In this document: positions 1-6,579 of the stretch, piece after piece
Layout of the letters: each line of letters starts with the position of its first letter
Numbering within the stretch: position 1 is the stretch's first letter
Assembly (NCBI GenBank): GCA_003972865.1
Contig: QOAX01000082.1
Coordinates: 1 to 11,958, forward strand
Direction of reading: 5' to 3'
Source of the DNA: Verrucomicrobiota bacterium
GTDB lineage: Bacteria; Verrucomicrobiota; Verrucomicrobiia; Limisphaerales; UBA1096
DNA: 11,958 bases
Made by a program: the position numbers and the translations under genes
The notes under the pieces: generated by a model
What the model saw: only the letters and a program-made list of their open reading frames with translations
Databases searched by the model: none
What the model was told of the DNA's origin: nothing

Positions 1-338
1 TCCTGCCGCTTGCCGCTTTTCCACGCGCCACCGTGGATGAAGAGCAGCGCCGGCACCGGCCTGGTGATTTTCGCCGGCCGGTACAGGTCGAGTTGCAGCG
101 AGTGGCCGCCGGCGTTGCCGTACTCGATGTCCCTCTCCAGCACGACGCCGTCCGGCAGCGGCACATCCCGGTCGATGATCGCCAGTTTCCCGTTGCCGAA
201 CGCCGCCATGATTTCCAGCTTCGACTTGTAGCCGGGAGGCGGCTCGGGGGCATCCTGCGACTTGGTTTCCGCGGCGGCAAAAACCGACCCCACGGTCAAG
301 CCGCAGACCAATCCGATCCAACGAAATCGAGTGCTCAT
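1..338 (-). CDS. Secreted alpha/beta-hydrolase (esterase-like), N-terminal part, truncated by window edge
   Basis: An open frame reads leftwards from an ATG at 338-336 and leaves the window, giving 112 visible residues. The N-terminus (MSTRFRW, a hydrophobic stretch, then VFAAAE) looks like a Sec signal peptide with cleavage near residue 22-23. Residues 102-106 (bases 35-21) read HGGAW, preceded by PALLFI. This is the oxyanion-hole motif of the HGG-type carboxylesterases (Abhydrolase_3 / BD-FAE relatives), and the preceding 'LQLDLYRP' strand is also typical. The nucleophile Ser, Asp and His lie outside the window, so activity and substrate cannot be judged; a sugar- or lipid-ester hydrolase is a family-level guess. 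An in-frame GTG sits directly before the ATG. No clear Shine-Dalgarno precedes either codon, and the signal peptide favours the ATG. The gene diverges from the beta-helix gene at 451. Confidence 0.85.
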   Translation of the reverse strand, partial: MSTRFRWIGLVCGLTVGSVFAAAETKSQDAPEPPPGYKSKLEIMAAFGNGKLAIIDRDVPLPDGVVLERDIEYGNAGGHSLQLDLYRPAKITRPVPALLFIHGGAWKSGKRQ

Positions 339-424
339 CACGGAGGGGTTATACGCGTCATCACCCGAGAAAGTCACGCCTTCTCCGCAACCCGGTTTCA
401 ACCGTTCAATTGACGAGCGAACGG

Positions 425-447
425 CTTGGGGCCAAGCTTGGCCAAGC
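425..447. repeat. Composite palindrome built from the CTTGGCCAAG motif, upstream of the beta-helix start
   Basis: CTTGGGGCCAAG (425-436) is followed immediately by an exact CTTGGCCAAG (437-446). The junction forms a perfect 14-bp palindrome, GGCCAAGCTTGGCC (430-443). It ends seven bases before the GTG at 451, in the 112-bp gap between two divergent genes. It could be an operator, an mRNA hairpin affecting initiation, or simply two copies of the window-wide motif. Confidence 0.75.
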
Positions 448-450
448 GCT

Positions 451-1851
451 GTGAACCGTCTGCTCCTCCAGATTTGTCTCTCCGTATTGCTCCCCACCTG
501 GCCAGGCGCACGGGCGCAGGAGATCGAGTGGCCGGCGGCTCCGGAGCGGACGGTTTGGCTGGCGGCCAAGCATGAGGCGTTCGGGGATGGCCAAGCCGCC
601 TCCAGGCCGATCGACGCCTCGACGGCGACGAAGCTTAGCCAGGCACTCGAGCGCTTGACCAGGGAGCAGGGTTACTACGGCGACGGGCTGGTACTGCGCT
701 TTCTGCCGGGCGAATACGAGACGCACGGGATACGGGTGCGCCCCCGCTGGCATGTGGCTGGTGCCGGCATCGGCAGGACGACCATCAGGCTCGTGCCGGG
801 CGCACGGCATCGAAAGATCAAGTCGGCCTATCACAGCGTCATCAGCGGCGGCTGGGGGCCGCAGCGCCTGGCCAGGCGCGACTTTGACAACCTGCGGGTC
901 GCCGACCTGTCGCTCGACTGCAACTGGCGCGGTATGAAGGCGGTGCTCGGGCCGATCCTTAAAAAAACGGCCGGCGTCGATCTGCTGGCCCGGCAGGCGC
1001 TGGTCGAGCGGGTGCGGGTGAGTGCCTTTGGGGCGCAGGGCGGCCGGCCGTCGTGGCGTGAGGTGTTCCCGATTCGCGTGATCTCCGGCATGGGCGACGG
1101 CTCGGAACTGCCGGGCTATCGCGACTCGATCATCGAGATTCGCCACTGCATCGTCGAAGGTTTCGTTAGGGGGCCAGGCGCCGGGACGGATTGGCCGTAC
1201 TGCACCGGCATCATGGTCAGCCACCGCGGCGCCGACGCGGCGAATGGAACGCTAAGCGTGCGCGTGCATCACAACGAAATCCGGAATGTCACCAACGGCA
1301 TTGCGCTGGGCGGGGCGTTTTTGCAGCGAGCGGAATTTTACGAGAACACGGTGACAAACTGCGGCATCGGGTTCAATTTCGACACCGGTGGAAACCGTGG
1401 GGTGGTGATCCGCAACAACCGTTTCATCGCCTGTGTTGGCGGCGGGAGCGTGAACGACGGGAAGGCGTTCGATATTCGGGACAACACGTTTCGTTTGATC
1501 GCACCGGGCGCTCCGCGTTTTGCGTGGTGGCACAACGGGCTGCGGCTTTGGGATAACACGCGGGGCATCCTGGTGGAGGGCAACCGGTTTGTTTTCGACG
1601 GCGAATCGAAGCCGAGCGCGCGGGGCATTTTGCTGCACGGCAAAAATGTCGGGCTGCGGACGTTCAAAGACGAGGCGGGCGACTGGCAGAGTGAAATTGA
1701 TCCAAACCGCTTTCGCGACAACAGCTACTCCGGCTTGCTGCCGAACCAGGCCGGGCCGCAGAAGCCGGGCCAACCGATGCACCTGGTTGTCGGCGACCGG
1801 TCGGTTCACCTGACTGGTGATGGTGTGCCGTTCACGTGGTCGGACGACTGA
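451..1851 (+). CDS. Secreted right-handed parallel beta-helix protein (pectate-lyase-like fold)
   Basis: Using the GTG at 451 the product has 466 residues. The frame is open back to an ATG at 262, but that would overlap the divergent gene at 338. From 451 the protein begins MNRLLLQICLSVLLP and reaches PGARAQ, a convincing signal peptide, so 451 is preferred although no Shine-Dalgarno is visible. Residues of about 35-115 form the usual cap (a 'DGQ' turn, 'FLPGEYE', 'VAGAGIGRTTIRL') of pectate-lyase-3/glycosyl-hydrolase-28-like proteins. The second half is a run of short coils with Asn/Gly ladders: HHNEIRNVTNGIAL, FYENTVTNCGIGFNF, VIRNNRFIACVGG, DIRDNTFRL and ILVEGNRFVF. Such proteins bind or cleave polysaccharides, but catalytic residues cannot be assigned from sequence alone. 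The stop lies six bases from the stop of the convergent pentapeptide gene. CDS call strong, fold likely, enzyme activity unknown. Confidence 0.85.
   Translation: MNRLLLQICLSVLLPTWPGARAQEIEWPAAPERTVWLAAKHEAFGDGQAASRPIDASTATKLSQALERLTREQGYYGDGLVLRFLPGEYETHGIRVRPRWHVAGAGIGRTTIRLVPGARHRKIKSAYHSVISGGWGPQRLARRDFDNLRVADLSLDCNWRGMKAVLGPILKKTAGVDLLARQALVERVRVSAFGAQGGRPSWREVFPIRVISGMGDGSELPGYRDSIIEIRHCIVEGFVRGPGAGTDWPYCTGIMVSHRGADAANGTLSVRVHHNEIRNVTNGIALGGAFLQRAEFYENTVTNCGIGFNFDTGGNRGVVIRNNRFIACVGGGSVNDGKAFDIRDNTFRLIAPGAPRFAWWHNGLRLWDNTRGILVEGNRFVFDGESKPSARGILLHGKNVGLRTFKDEAGDWQSEIDPNRFRDNSYSGLLPNQAGPQKPGQPMHLVVGDRSVHLTGDGVPFTWSDD
864..879. repeat. 16-bp perfect palindrome around CCTGGCCAGG
   Basis: GCGCCTGGCCAGGCGC reads identically on both strands, inside the beta-helix gene. 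The core CCTGGCCAGG also occurs at 497-506 and 2416-2425. It differs from CTTGGCCAAG by the symmetrical C/T-A/G change, so it is probably a variant of the same iterated motif. Confidence 0.7.
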
Positions 1852-1863
1852 GTCGGGTCAGTC
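1846..1863. other. Inverted repeat spanning both stop codons of a convergent gene pair
   Basis: GACTGA (1846-1851), a six-base spacer, then TCAGTC (1858-1863). Each arm contains a TGA stop: the plus-strand beta-helix stop at 1849-1851 and the minus-strand pentapeptide stop at 1860-1858. There is no T-tract on either side, so it is not a classical intrinsic terminator. A six-base stem may be chance. Confidence 0.45.
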
Positions 1864-2742
1864 GCTGGTTGTGCCGTCTGGGAGCGTGGTCTTGTGGAGG
1901 ATGACACCTTCGTGATCGGCCGGCGAAAAGCCGGTGGCGCCCTGGAGATTGGCTAGCGTTAGGTTCGCTCCGGCCAGGGTTGCATGGTCGAGCTTGACGT
2001 TCCGCAAATCGGCTCCGGTGAAATTGCATCCGGCCAGGTTCCGATTCTGCCACTCTACGCCGCGCAAATCCCACCCGTAAAAATCGCGACCGGCCAGCGC
2101 TACTTTCGGTGCGCCGTCGATGTACAACTGAATGAGCAGTCGCCGATCGGGCGAGTCGGTTTTCACGGTGCCGTCCGGCAGGGTGGTGCCGTGGTAGATC
2201 GTCCCCGGGAAGTGATGCCACGGTGCGATCATCGCGCCGTTAAGCTTTGCGCCGGTGAGGTTGACGTTGCCGAGCACCGCCTCGGCCAGGTTTGCGCCGG
2301 TAAGATTGGCGTCGGTGAGGTTCGCGCCGTCGAGCTTGGCCAGTGCCAGGTCGGCGTTGGCCAGGTTTGCGCCGCGCAAGTCAGCACCACGGAGGTTCGC
2401 CCCCACCAGGTTGCTCCTGGCCAGGCTGGCTTTTGGCAGGATGACCTGCGAGCGGACGCGAAAATATCGGAGGCCGGCGGAGGCGTTGATGGAGCGCCTG
2501 GCGTTGACCGGATTGAGGTGGAGTCCACCTGTTTGCGCTTGGCCAAGTGCCTGCCAATGAATAAGATCGGTCGATGTCTCGAGTTGGGTGTCGGGGATGA
2601 TTGAGATTGAGCCGGGCTGGGTGATTGAGCCGGCTTCCCACGACAATTCCAGCGGAACAGTCCCCTCGACAGTCAGCCGAATATCGGCCGCCTGGCCAAG
2701 CGCTGCGCCGAGCAGCCAAGCGGTGGCGAGCAGCGGTGCCAC
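1858..2742 (-). CDS. Secreted pentapeptide-repeat protein with N-terminal Verrucomicrobia-type beta module
   Basis: From the GTG at 2742-2740 the product has 294 residues. Residues 1-19 form a signal peptide (MAPLLATAWLLGAALGQAAD). Residues of about 21-100 are a beta-rich module with 'LETSTDLIHWQAL' and 'LRYFRVRS', a pattern common in exported Verrucomicrobiota proteins. Pentapeptide repeats of the A(N/D)Lxx type follow in two blocks, about 106-171 and 216-271. Each block is followed by a TTLPDGT turn (186-192 and 285-291), suggesting an internal duplication. Such repeats fold as a right-handed quadrilateral beta-helix; no function can be assigned here. The frame stays open upstream to an ATG at 2817 and beyond, but those starts lack a Shine-Dalgarno, place a terminator hairpin inside the gene and bury the signal peptide. 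A GGGAGGG lies 13 bases before the GTG, which is rather far. Start choice is uncertain; the CDS itself is secure. Confidence 0.85.
   Translation of the reverse strand: MAPLLATAWLLGAALGQAADIRLTVEGTVPLELSWEAGSITQPGSISIIPDTQLETSTDLIHWQALGQAQTGGLHLNPVNARRSINASAGLRYFRVRSQVILPKASLARSNLVGANLRGADLRGANLANADLALAKLDGANLTDANLTGANLAEAVLGNVNLTGAKLNGAMIAPWHHFPGTIYHGTTLPDGTVKTDSPDRRLLIQLYIDGAPKVALAGRDFYGWDLRGVEWQNRNLAGCNFTGADLRNVKLDHATLAGANLTLANLQGATGFSPADHEGVILHKTTLPDGTTSD
1960..2430 (-). repeat. Degenerate 15-bp coding repeats of the pentapeptide region
   Basis: On the plus strand GCCAGGTTTGCGCCG-like units recur about every 15 bases, clearest at 2270-2430, with a second looser block near 1960-2060. The period is five codons and corresponds to A(N/D)Lxx, so this is the DNA face of the protein repeat, not a CRISPR or separate satellite. 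Confidence 0.7.
2538..2547. repeat. Exact copy of CTTGGCCAAG
   Basis: Lies inside the pentapeptide gene on the minus strand, where it is read in the Leu-Gly-Gln frame (ALGQAQ). One of six exact copies. Confidence 0.75.
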
Positions 2743-2745
2743 CGG

Positions 2746-2781
2746 AAAAACAAATCCCTCCCGGTTTGGCCAGAGAGGGAT
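2746..2781 (-). terminator. Intrinsic terminator-like hairpin after the DUF1501 gene
   Basis: Read on the minus strand, ATCCCTC (2781-2775) and GAGGGAT (2760-2754) form a 7-bp stem around a 14-base loop region that can pair further. TTGTTTTT follows (2753-2746). It starts 23 bases after the DUF1501 stop and ends four bases before the proposed GTG of the pentapeptide gene. The 3' arm is part of that gene's only Shine-Dalgarno-like sequence, GGGAGGG (2762-2756). Confidence 0.6.
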
Positions 2782-2803
2782 ACGCAAATGTTTTTTTTGC
2801 CGG

Positions 2804-4147
2804 TCAGATGACCTCATGCAGCGGTTGGGCGTTGTTCTCAACCAGGTAGCGCGGACGGCCGTTCAGGTCGTTGACCGTGGTCGCGTTCGGGTCGATGCCA
2901 ATCGCGTGATAAAGCGTGGCGTGCACCTCGGCGAAGGTCACCGGCCGGTCACTCGCCTCGCCGCCCAAGCGGTCGGTCGCGCCGATGACTTGGCCGTGAT
3001 TAAGCCCTCCGCAGGCGAGCAAGCCACACGAGACGCGCGGCCAATGGTCGCGACCGGCGTCCTTGTTGATGGTCGGCGTCCGGCCGAACTCGCCCCAGCA
3101 AACTACGACGACATCCTTGTCCATGCCGCGCTGGTGCAAGTCCTCGACGAGCGCGGTGAGGCCCTGGTCGAGCATCGGAAAGTCCTGCCGGCCGCGGTTG
3201 AAGTTGCCGCCGTGCCAGTCCCATCGGCTGAAGGAGAGCGACACGCATCGGACACCCACCTCGACGAGGCGGCGGGCGAGCAGGAAGTGATCCAGCAACT
3301 TGGGCGCGCCGTCGGATTGCAGCTTGGCCGTTCCACGGCCGTAGCGGTCGCGCAACTTCACATCCTCCTTCCCGAGGTCGAGCGCCTCGGCGAGTTTGCC
3401 GGAGGTGAGCATGCCGAACGCCTGCTGGTTGTAGGCATCCATGCCCTCAATCAGGCCGGAGTTGTCCACGTCGCGCCGGAGTTGGTCGAAGCTTTGCAGG
3501 AGCTTGCGGCGGTCATTCAGCCGCTCGAGCGTGATCCCGTTTAGCGTCATGTCCTCCTTGCCCTCGGCGGAGGGCTTGAAGGCCGCATGCGCCGGGCCGA
3601 GGTAGCCGGCCTTGCCGGGGTCGCTCCATTGGATGTGGCCGGTCTTGGGCGAGAGGCCGATGAACGGCGGCATGTCCGGTTTCACGGGACCCTTTAGCTT
3701 GGAGAGAATGGAGCCGATGCTGGGCCAGCCGCCGGGAGGCTGGTTGCGGGGCGAGCGGCCGGTCATGCACTGCTCGGCATCGTGCCCGCCGGTGGCGCCG
3801 ACGATGGAGCGGATGACGGTGAACTTGTCCATCATCCTGGCCATTCGCGGAAACTCCTCGCAGATTTGCAGGCCGGGGACGTTGGTGGAGATTGGCTTGA
3901 ACTCGCCACGAATCTCGCGGGGTGCGTTCAGTTTCAGGTCGAACATGTCCTGGTGCGGCGGACCGCCCGGCAGGAAAATGTTGATGACCGCCTTGTGAGA
4001 TGAGCCGATGCCGGCCCGTGCCTCGGCCTCCAGCAGGTTGGCCGTGGTCAGGCCGCCGATGCCCATGGCACCGATCCGGATGAAGTCTCGCCGGGCGATG
4101 CCATCGCAAAACCCGCCGCCTTTGCCGCCTACGCTTATTTTTAGCAT
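2804..4147 (-). CDS. DUF1501 family protein, Tat-exported
   Basis: A 447-residue protein from an ATG at 4147, preceded by AAGGAG with seven bases of spacing, a good ribosome binding site. Residues 19-26 (RRDFIRIG) followed by GAMGIGGLTTANLLEAEA form a twin-arginine signal, so the protein is probably exported folded. The body matches DUF1501, distantly related to the alkaline phosphatase/sulfatase superfamily: FLPGGPPHQDMFD near 58-70, GGHDAEQC near 120-127, WDWHGG near 309-314, WGEFGRTP at 351-358 and GRDHWP at 365-370. The family is very abundant in Planctomycetota and Verrucomicrobiota, usually beside DUF1549/DUF1553 (PSD1) cytochrome-like partners. Its biochemical role is not established. 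No such partner lies in this window. Length and motifs look intact. The pentapeptide gene follows downstream on the same strand after a likely terminator. Confidence 0.95.
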   Translation of the reverse strand: MLKISVGGKGGGFCDGIARRDFIRIGAMGIGGLTTANLLEAEARAGIGSSHKAVINIFLPGGPPHQDMFDLKLNAPREIRGEFKPISTNVPGLQICEEFPRMARMMDKFTVIRSIVGATGGHDAEQCMTGRSPRNQPPGGWPSIGSILSKLKGPVKPDMPPFIGLSPKTGHIQWSDPGKAGYLGPAHAAFKPSAEGKEDMTLNGITLERLNDRRKLLQSFDQLRRDVDNSGLIEGMDAYNQQAFGMLTSGKLAEALDLGKEDVKLRDRYGRGTAKLQSDGAPKLLDHFLLARRLVEVGVRCVSLSFSRWDWHGGNFNRGRQDFPMLDQGLTALVEDLHQRGMDKDVVVVCWGEFGRTPTINKDAGRDHWPRVSCGLLACGGLNHGQVIGATDRLGGEASDRPVTFAEVHATLYHAIGIDPNATTVNDLNGRPRYLVENNAQPLHEVI

Positions 4148-4433
4148 GCTTGGACTCCTTCGTCATAAGACCTCCGGCACATCCGGAAGCCCATGTTTTC
4201 GGAAAAGGTGCCTATTGGTAGAGGTTAGTCAACTAGAAAAGAATTTTTTTTGCACAGAATCAAAGCGAGCATAACGTAATGATGTCGCGTTGAAATGGTT
4301 AATCGTTATTAAGCCCATTATGGTCGACACTGATCCACGATGGATTGACCGAACGCAGAGCACTTGGTGTCTGTGGCGCCCTCCATGAGCCATGGTCAGT
4401 GAAACTCATCGGGAGCATATCCGGGGTTTCAGT
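4148..4433. other. 286-bp intergenic region with no gene recognised
   Basis: This AT-richer gap separates two minus-strand genes and should hold the DUF1501 promoter and the 3' end of the 4434 gene. I see TCCGG-CACAT-CCGGA (a short hairpin about 30 bases before the DUF1501 start), an eight-base T run near 4244-4251, ATCCA-CGA-TGGAT near 4330-4345, and CAGTT-TAAAAT-AACTG (4430-4445) across the stop codon of the 4434 gene. None is strong enough to name. No ORF, tRNA or convincing -35/-10 pair was found. Confidence 0.5.
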
Positions 4434-5345
4434 TTAAAATAACTGATTTCGTCTATTTTCCGCAGGCTTTGTGCCGTTCTCGTCATCTAGTGAGGTGGCG
4501 GACTCGAAGTTGCTGGACTCGCTCTTCATTCGGAATTTGTAGGTTTTCCAAAACATCCGGGCGTCAAAATTTGCGGACACGATTTCGTCTACCCACGTGT
4601 CACTGGCCAATCGTTTTTCGGAAACGGATATGTTAATCGCATTCACTGCTCCGACCAAACCACCCAGGAAAGTGACTGGTTTCTTTAATTTTGCGTCTAT
4701 TCTGGCGATATGAAACTCTTCCTTATCCACCCACAACTTGGCGTCGAACTGGTTCATGAAGCGGTTAACGATTTTGCTCTTGAGTTTGTGGTCTGTGTTT
4801 GGCCGCAGTTGAATGACGTAGGCCGGGCGAGCATTGACTGATTCCACGCCTACCAGGATGGGTATGAATTTTTCCTGGTACAATTCCACGTTCTTCGTGA
4901 CCAGGTTTTCACTTGTATTGGTGCCGCCTGCTTTTTTACGCGCCAAGTATCGGCGTTGTCGTTCACGGTTCCTGGCTTGTTCACGGGCGACCTGCCGGTG
5001 GCTTGCCGGCTTGCCATCCACGCTGATCAGTTCCTGCTCACGTCTGTCGGTGTATGCGCGGTAGGTCTTGGTGTAGCTCTTTCGAATCTTTCCCTTTGAG
5101 CCAAGATCTTTGATGGTGGCTTGTCGTAAAAAAGAAAATACGGTTTTGCCCATGCCGTTGCGCTTTGCTGCTTCACGGGCCTTTTCTATGATTTGCCGTG
5201 CCGTCCACTCGGGCCGATCGGCCTTGAGCTTGTCTTCAGCGGTGTTTGCGGTTTGGCCGAGAATGAGGACGGCAACCAAAAGTCGACCCAGGGTCAAACC
5301 TTGGTAGCGGGCTGCATGGCCAAACCGTGAACTCTTCCATTTCAT
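4434..5345 (-). CDS. Exported protein of unknown function, possibly LolA-like
   Basis: The ATG at 5345-5343 is preceded by GGGGAGG with eight bases of spacing and gives 303 residues; an upstream in-frame ATG at 5384 lacks such a site. The N-terminus has basic residues, a hydrophobic core (LTLGRLLVAVLILG, residues 17-30) and TANTA-ED, a probable signal peptide cleaved near 35. A strongly basic segment around 95-145 (YTDRREQE, then REQARNRERQRRYLARKK) is followed by a beta-rich C-terminal half: VIQLRPN, AKLWVDKEEFHIARIDAKL, then alternating strands. The 'LWVDKEEFHIARIDA' pattern resembles outer-membrane lipoprotein-sorting (LolA/LolB-fold) proteins, where a predicted surface strand precedes a lipid-binding half barrel. 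That is only a resemblance. The gene upstream (5393-5749) is 47 bases away on the same strand and may be cotranscribed. Confidence 0.85.
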   Translation of the reverse strand: MKWKSSRFGHAARYQGLTLGRLLVAVLILGQTANTAEDKLKADRPEWTARQIIEKAREAAKRNGMGKTVFSFLRQATIKDLGSKGKIRKSYTKTYRAYTDRREQELISVDGKPASHRQVAREQARNRERQRRYLARKKAGGTNTSENLVTKNVELYQEKFIPILVGVESVNARPAYVIQLRPNTDHKLKSKIVNRFMNQFDAKLWVDKEEFHIARIDAKLKKPVTFLGGLVGAVNAINISVSEKRLASDTWVDEIVSANFDARMFWKTYKFRMKSESSNFESATSLDDENGTKPAENRRNQLF

Positions 5346-5392
5346 TCGCAAAACCTCCCCAAGATACACCTTGGTAAGCAGCAAGGTTACGT

Positions 5393-5749
5393 CTAACTCG
5401 TGTCGCTGTTATTGAACCCGATGTCGCGGTTGAAGGGGCTGGGCTTGTCATAGCCCTCGACGTCCGGGAAATGCATCACGGTGGCGATCGCGCCCCACGG
5501 GAGCATCGCCGAGGCATCGACCTTCTGCATCGACTCGGGAATCCACAGGCCGGACTCCTCGCCCACGCGCACCGGCAGCTCGAAGTCGCGGAATTGCACC
5601 CACAGGCCGGTCTCGTCATAGCCTAGCACCTTGGCAAAAAACTTCTCCTGCGAGATACCGACCGGCTCGAGGATTTCCGGGGTCTTCAGCACCACCAGCA
5701 CCACGTCGTTGACGGCGTGCGCGATGGTCATCATCATTTTGTCACTCAT
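5393..5749 (-). CDS. Small conserved-looking protein of unknown function
   Basis: I do not recognise this family. The frame is open upstream to 5875, but that extension is arginine-rich, overlaps the divergent glycosylase gene and looks like non-coding translation. The ATG at 5749 (MSDKMMMTIAHAV) gives 118 residues; MMM at 5-7 offers nearby alternative starts. There is no signal peptide or membrane segment, so it is probably cytoplasmic. Hydrophobic beta-like strands alternate with acidic turns (VVLVVLKTP, FFAKVLGYDETGLWVQF, LPWGAIATVMHF), which suggests a small beta-barrel, and the C-terminus is polar and probably disordered. No strong Shine-Dalgarno is visible. It sits between a divergent SMUG1-type glycosylase and the exported protein at 4434, to which it may be transcriptionally linked. 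Confidence 0.75.
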   Translation of the reverse strand: MSDKMMMTIAHAVNDVVLVVLKTPEILEPVGISQEKFFAKVLGYDETGLWVQFRDFELPVRVGEESGLWIPESMQKVDASAMLPWGAIATVMHFPDVEGYDKPSPFNRDIGFNNSDTS

Positions 5750-5750
5750 G

Positions 5751-5770
5751 GCTGTCTGGCTGCGAACAGC
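5751..5770. promoter_or_regulatory. Inverted repeat in a 53-bp divergent intergenic region
   Basis: GCTGT (5751-5755) and ACAGC (5766-5770) are separated by ten bases, an operator-like geometry of two half-sites one helical turn apart. It lies between the divergent starts at 5749 and 5803, so a bound protein could affect both genes. The arms are only five bases, so chance is quite possible. Confidence 0.25.
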
Positions 5771-5802
5771 GGCAACCGTAGCCACGCCACCCTCCCGTCG
5801 CA

Positions 5803-6579
5803 ATGCAAACCTTGGCCAAGCGGAGGCTTTCTGACTATAACGCCCGCGTGCCGACAGCCGCCGAGGCCTCCTCACTCATCGCCGCCGCCGCCGGGCTGCG
5901 CGATGCCGCCAACCGACTGAGCTTCGCGCCGCCGGTGGAGTACGTGTACAACCCGCTCGACTACGCATGGGCGGCGCACGAGCAGTTTCTCACCCGCTAC
6001 GGCGGCGGGGCCAAGCGCGCGGTGTTCCTCGGCATGAACCCCGGGCCGTTTGGCATGGCGCAGGTCGGCGTGCCGTTCGGCGAAGTGGCGGCCGTTCGGG
6101 ACTGGCTGCGCATCGACGTTCCGATCGGCAAGCCGGCTAACGAGCATCCCAAGCGCCCCGTGCTGGGGCTCGACTGCCCGCGCAGCGAGGTGAGTGGCCG
6201 GCGGTTTTGGGGATTCTTCGCCGAGAAATTTGGCCAACCGGAGGCCTTCTTCGCCGGGCACTTCGTCGTGAACTATTGCCCGTTGGCTTTCCTCGAGGAC
6301 AGCGGCCGAAACCGCACGCCGGACAAGCTGCCCGCCGGCGAGGCCAAGCCGCTTGAGGAAATCTGCAACGCGCACTTGGCCAGGGTGGTGGCGATTTTGC
6401 AGCCGGAATGGCTCGTGGCCGTCGGCGGGTTCGCCGAGAAAAAAGCCGAGGAGGTGCTTGGCCAAGCGGACGTGAAAATTGGCCGCGTGCTGCACCCCAG
6501 CCCGGCCAGCCCCGCCGCCAACCGGGGCTGGGCCGAACAGGCGGAAAAGCAACTCATGGAGCAGGGAATCTGGAGGTGA
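5803..6579 (+). CDS. SMUG1-family uracil-DNA glycosylase
   Basis: A 258-residue cytoplasmic base-excision-repair enzyme expected to remove uracil (and, in characterised relatives, 5-hydroxymethyluracil) from DNA. Residues 76-93 carry motif I of the SMUG1 family, FLGMNPGPFGMAQ followed by GVPFGE; Asn79 matches the catalytic Asn. HPKRPVLGLDCP (115-126) and SEVSGRRFWGFF (128-139) are family signatures, Asn157 in VVNYCP fits the uracil-recognition Asn, and His231 in HPSPASPAAN is the motif II His. Overall it matches vertebrate SMUG1 closely from memory; bacterial SMUG1 enzymes are known. Where human SMUG1 reads HPSPRNP this protein reads HPSPASP, so the loop Arg appears absent. The ATG at 5803 lacks a Shine-Dalgarno; a GTG at 5848 is an alternative that would drop 15 residues with no motif lost. 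prfB follows 89 bases downstream on the same strand. Confidence 0.93.
   Translation: MQTLAKRRLSDYNARVPTAAEASSLIAAAAGLRDAANRLSFAPPVEYVYNPLDYAWAAHEQFLTRYGGGAKRAVFLGMNPGPFGMAQVGVPFGEVAAVRDWLRIDVPIGKPANEHPKRPVLGLDCPRSEVSGRRFWGFFAEKFGQPEAFFAGHFVVNYCPLAFLEDSGRNRTPDKLPAGEAKPLEEICNAHLARVVAILQPEWLVAVGGFAEKKAEEVLGQADVKIGRVLHPSPASPAANRGWAEQAEKQLMEQGIWR
5811..5820. repeat. Exact copy of CTTGGCCAAG
   Basis: At the very 5' end of the glycosylase gene, read Leu-Ala-Lys-Arg with the following CGG. If translation really begins at 5848, this copy is in the leader, comparable to the copy at 437-446 upstream of the beta-helix gene. Confidence 0.75.
6457..6466. repeat. Exact copy of CTTGGCCAAG
   Basis: Near the 3' end of the glycosylase gene, read in the Leu-Gly-Gln-Ala frame, a different frame from the copy at 5811 in the same gene. 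Confidence 0.75.

Noticed and set aside
406..1224. A 272-codon minus-strand open frame opposite the beta-helix gene
   Set aside because: Composition is Arg/Pro/His-rich with no domain, and the plus strand encodes a signal peptide and a regular beta-helix pattern.
2250..2440. Regular short DNA repeats that could suggest a CRISPR or minisatellite
   Set aside because: Period is 15 bases without spacers and corresponds exactly to pentapeptide codons of the minus-strand protein.
2588..3544. A 318-codon plus-strand open frame opposite the DUF1501 gene
   Set aside because: It is antisense to a gene with clear family motifs, has no recognisable domain and no ribosome binding site; long antisense frames are expected in GC-rich coding DNA.
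4148..4300. TTGACT upstream of the DUF1501 gene as a -35 box
   Set aside because: No acceptable -10 hexamer lies 16-18 bases downstream.
4320..4345. Hairpin GGTC...ATCCA-CGA-TGGAT...GACC as a terminator or small RNA
   Set aside because: The stem is interrupted, the loop is three bases and no T tract follows on either strand.
5872..6552. A 226-codon minus-strand open frame opposite the SMUG1 gene
   Set aside because: Antisense shadow of a gene with conserved catalytic motifs.
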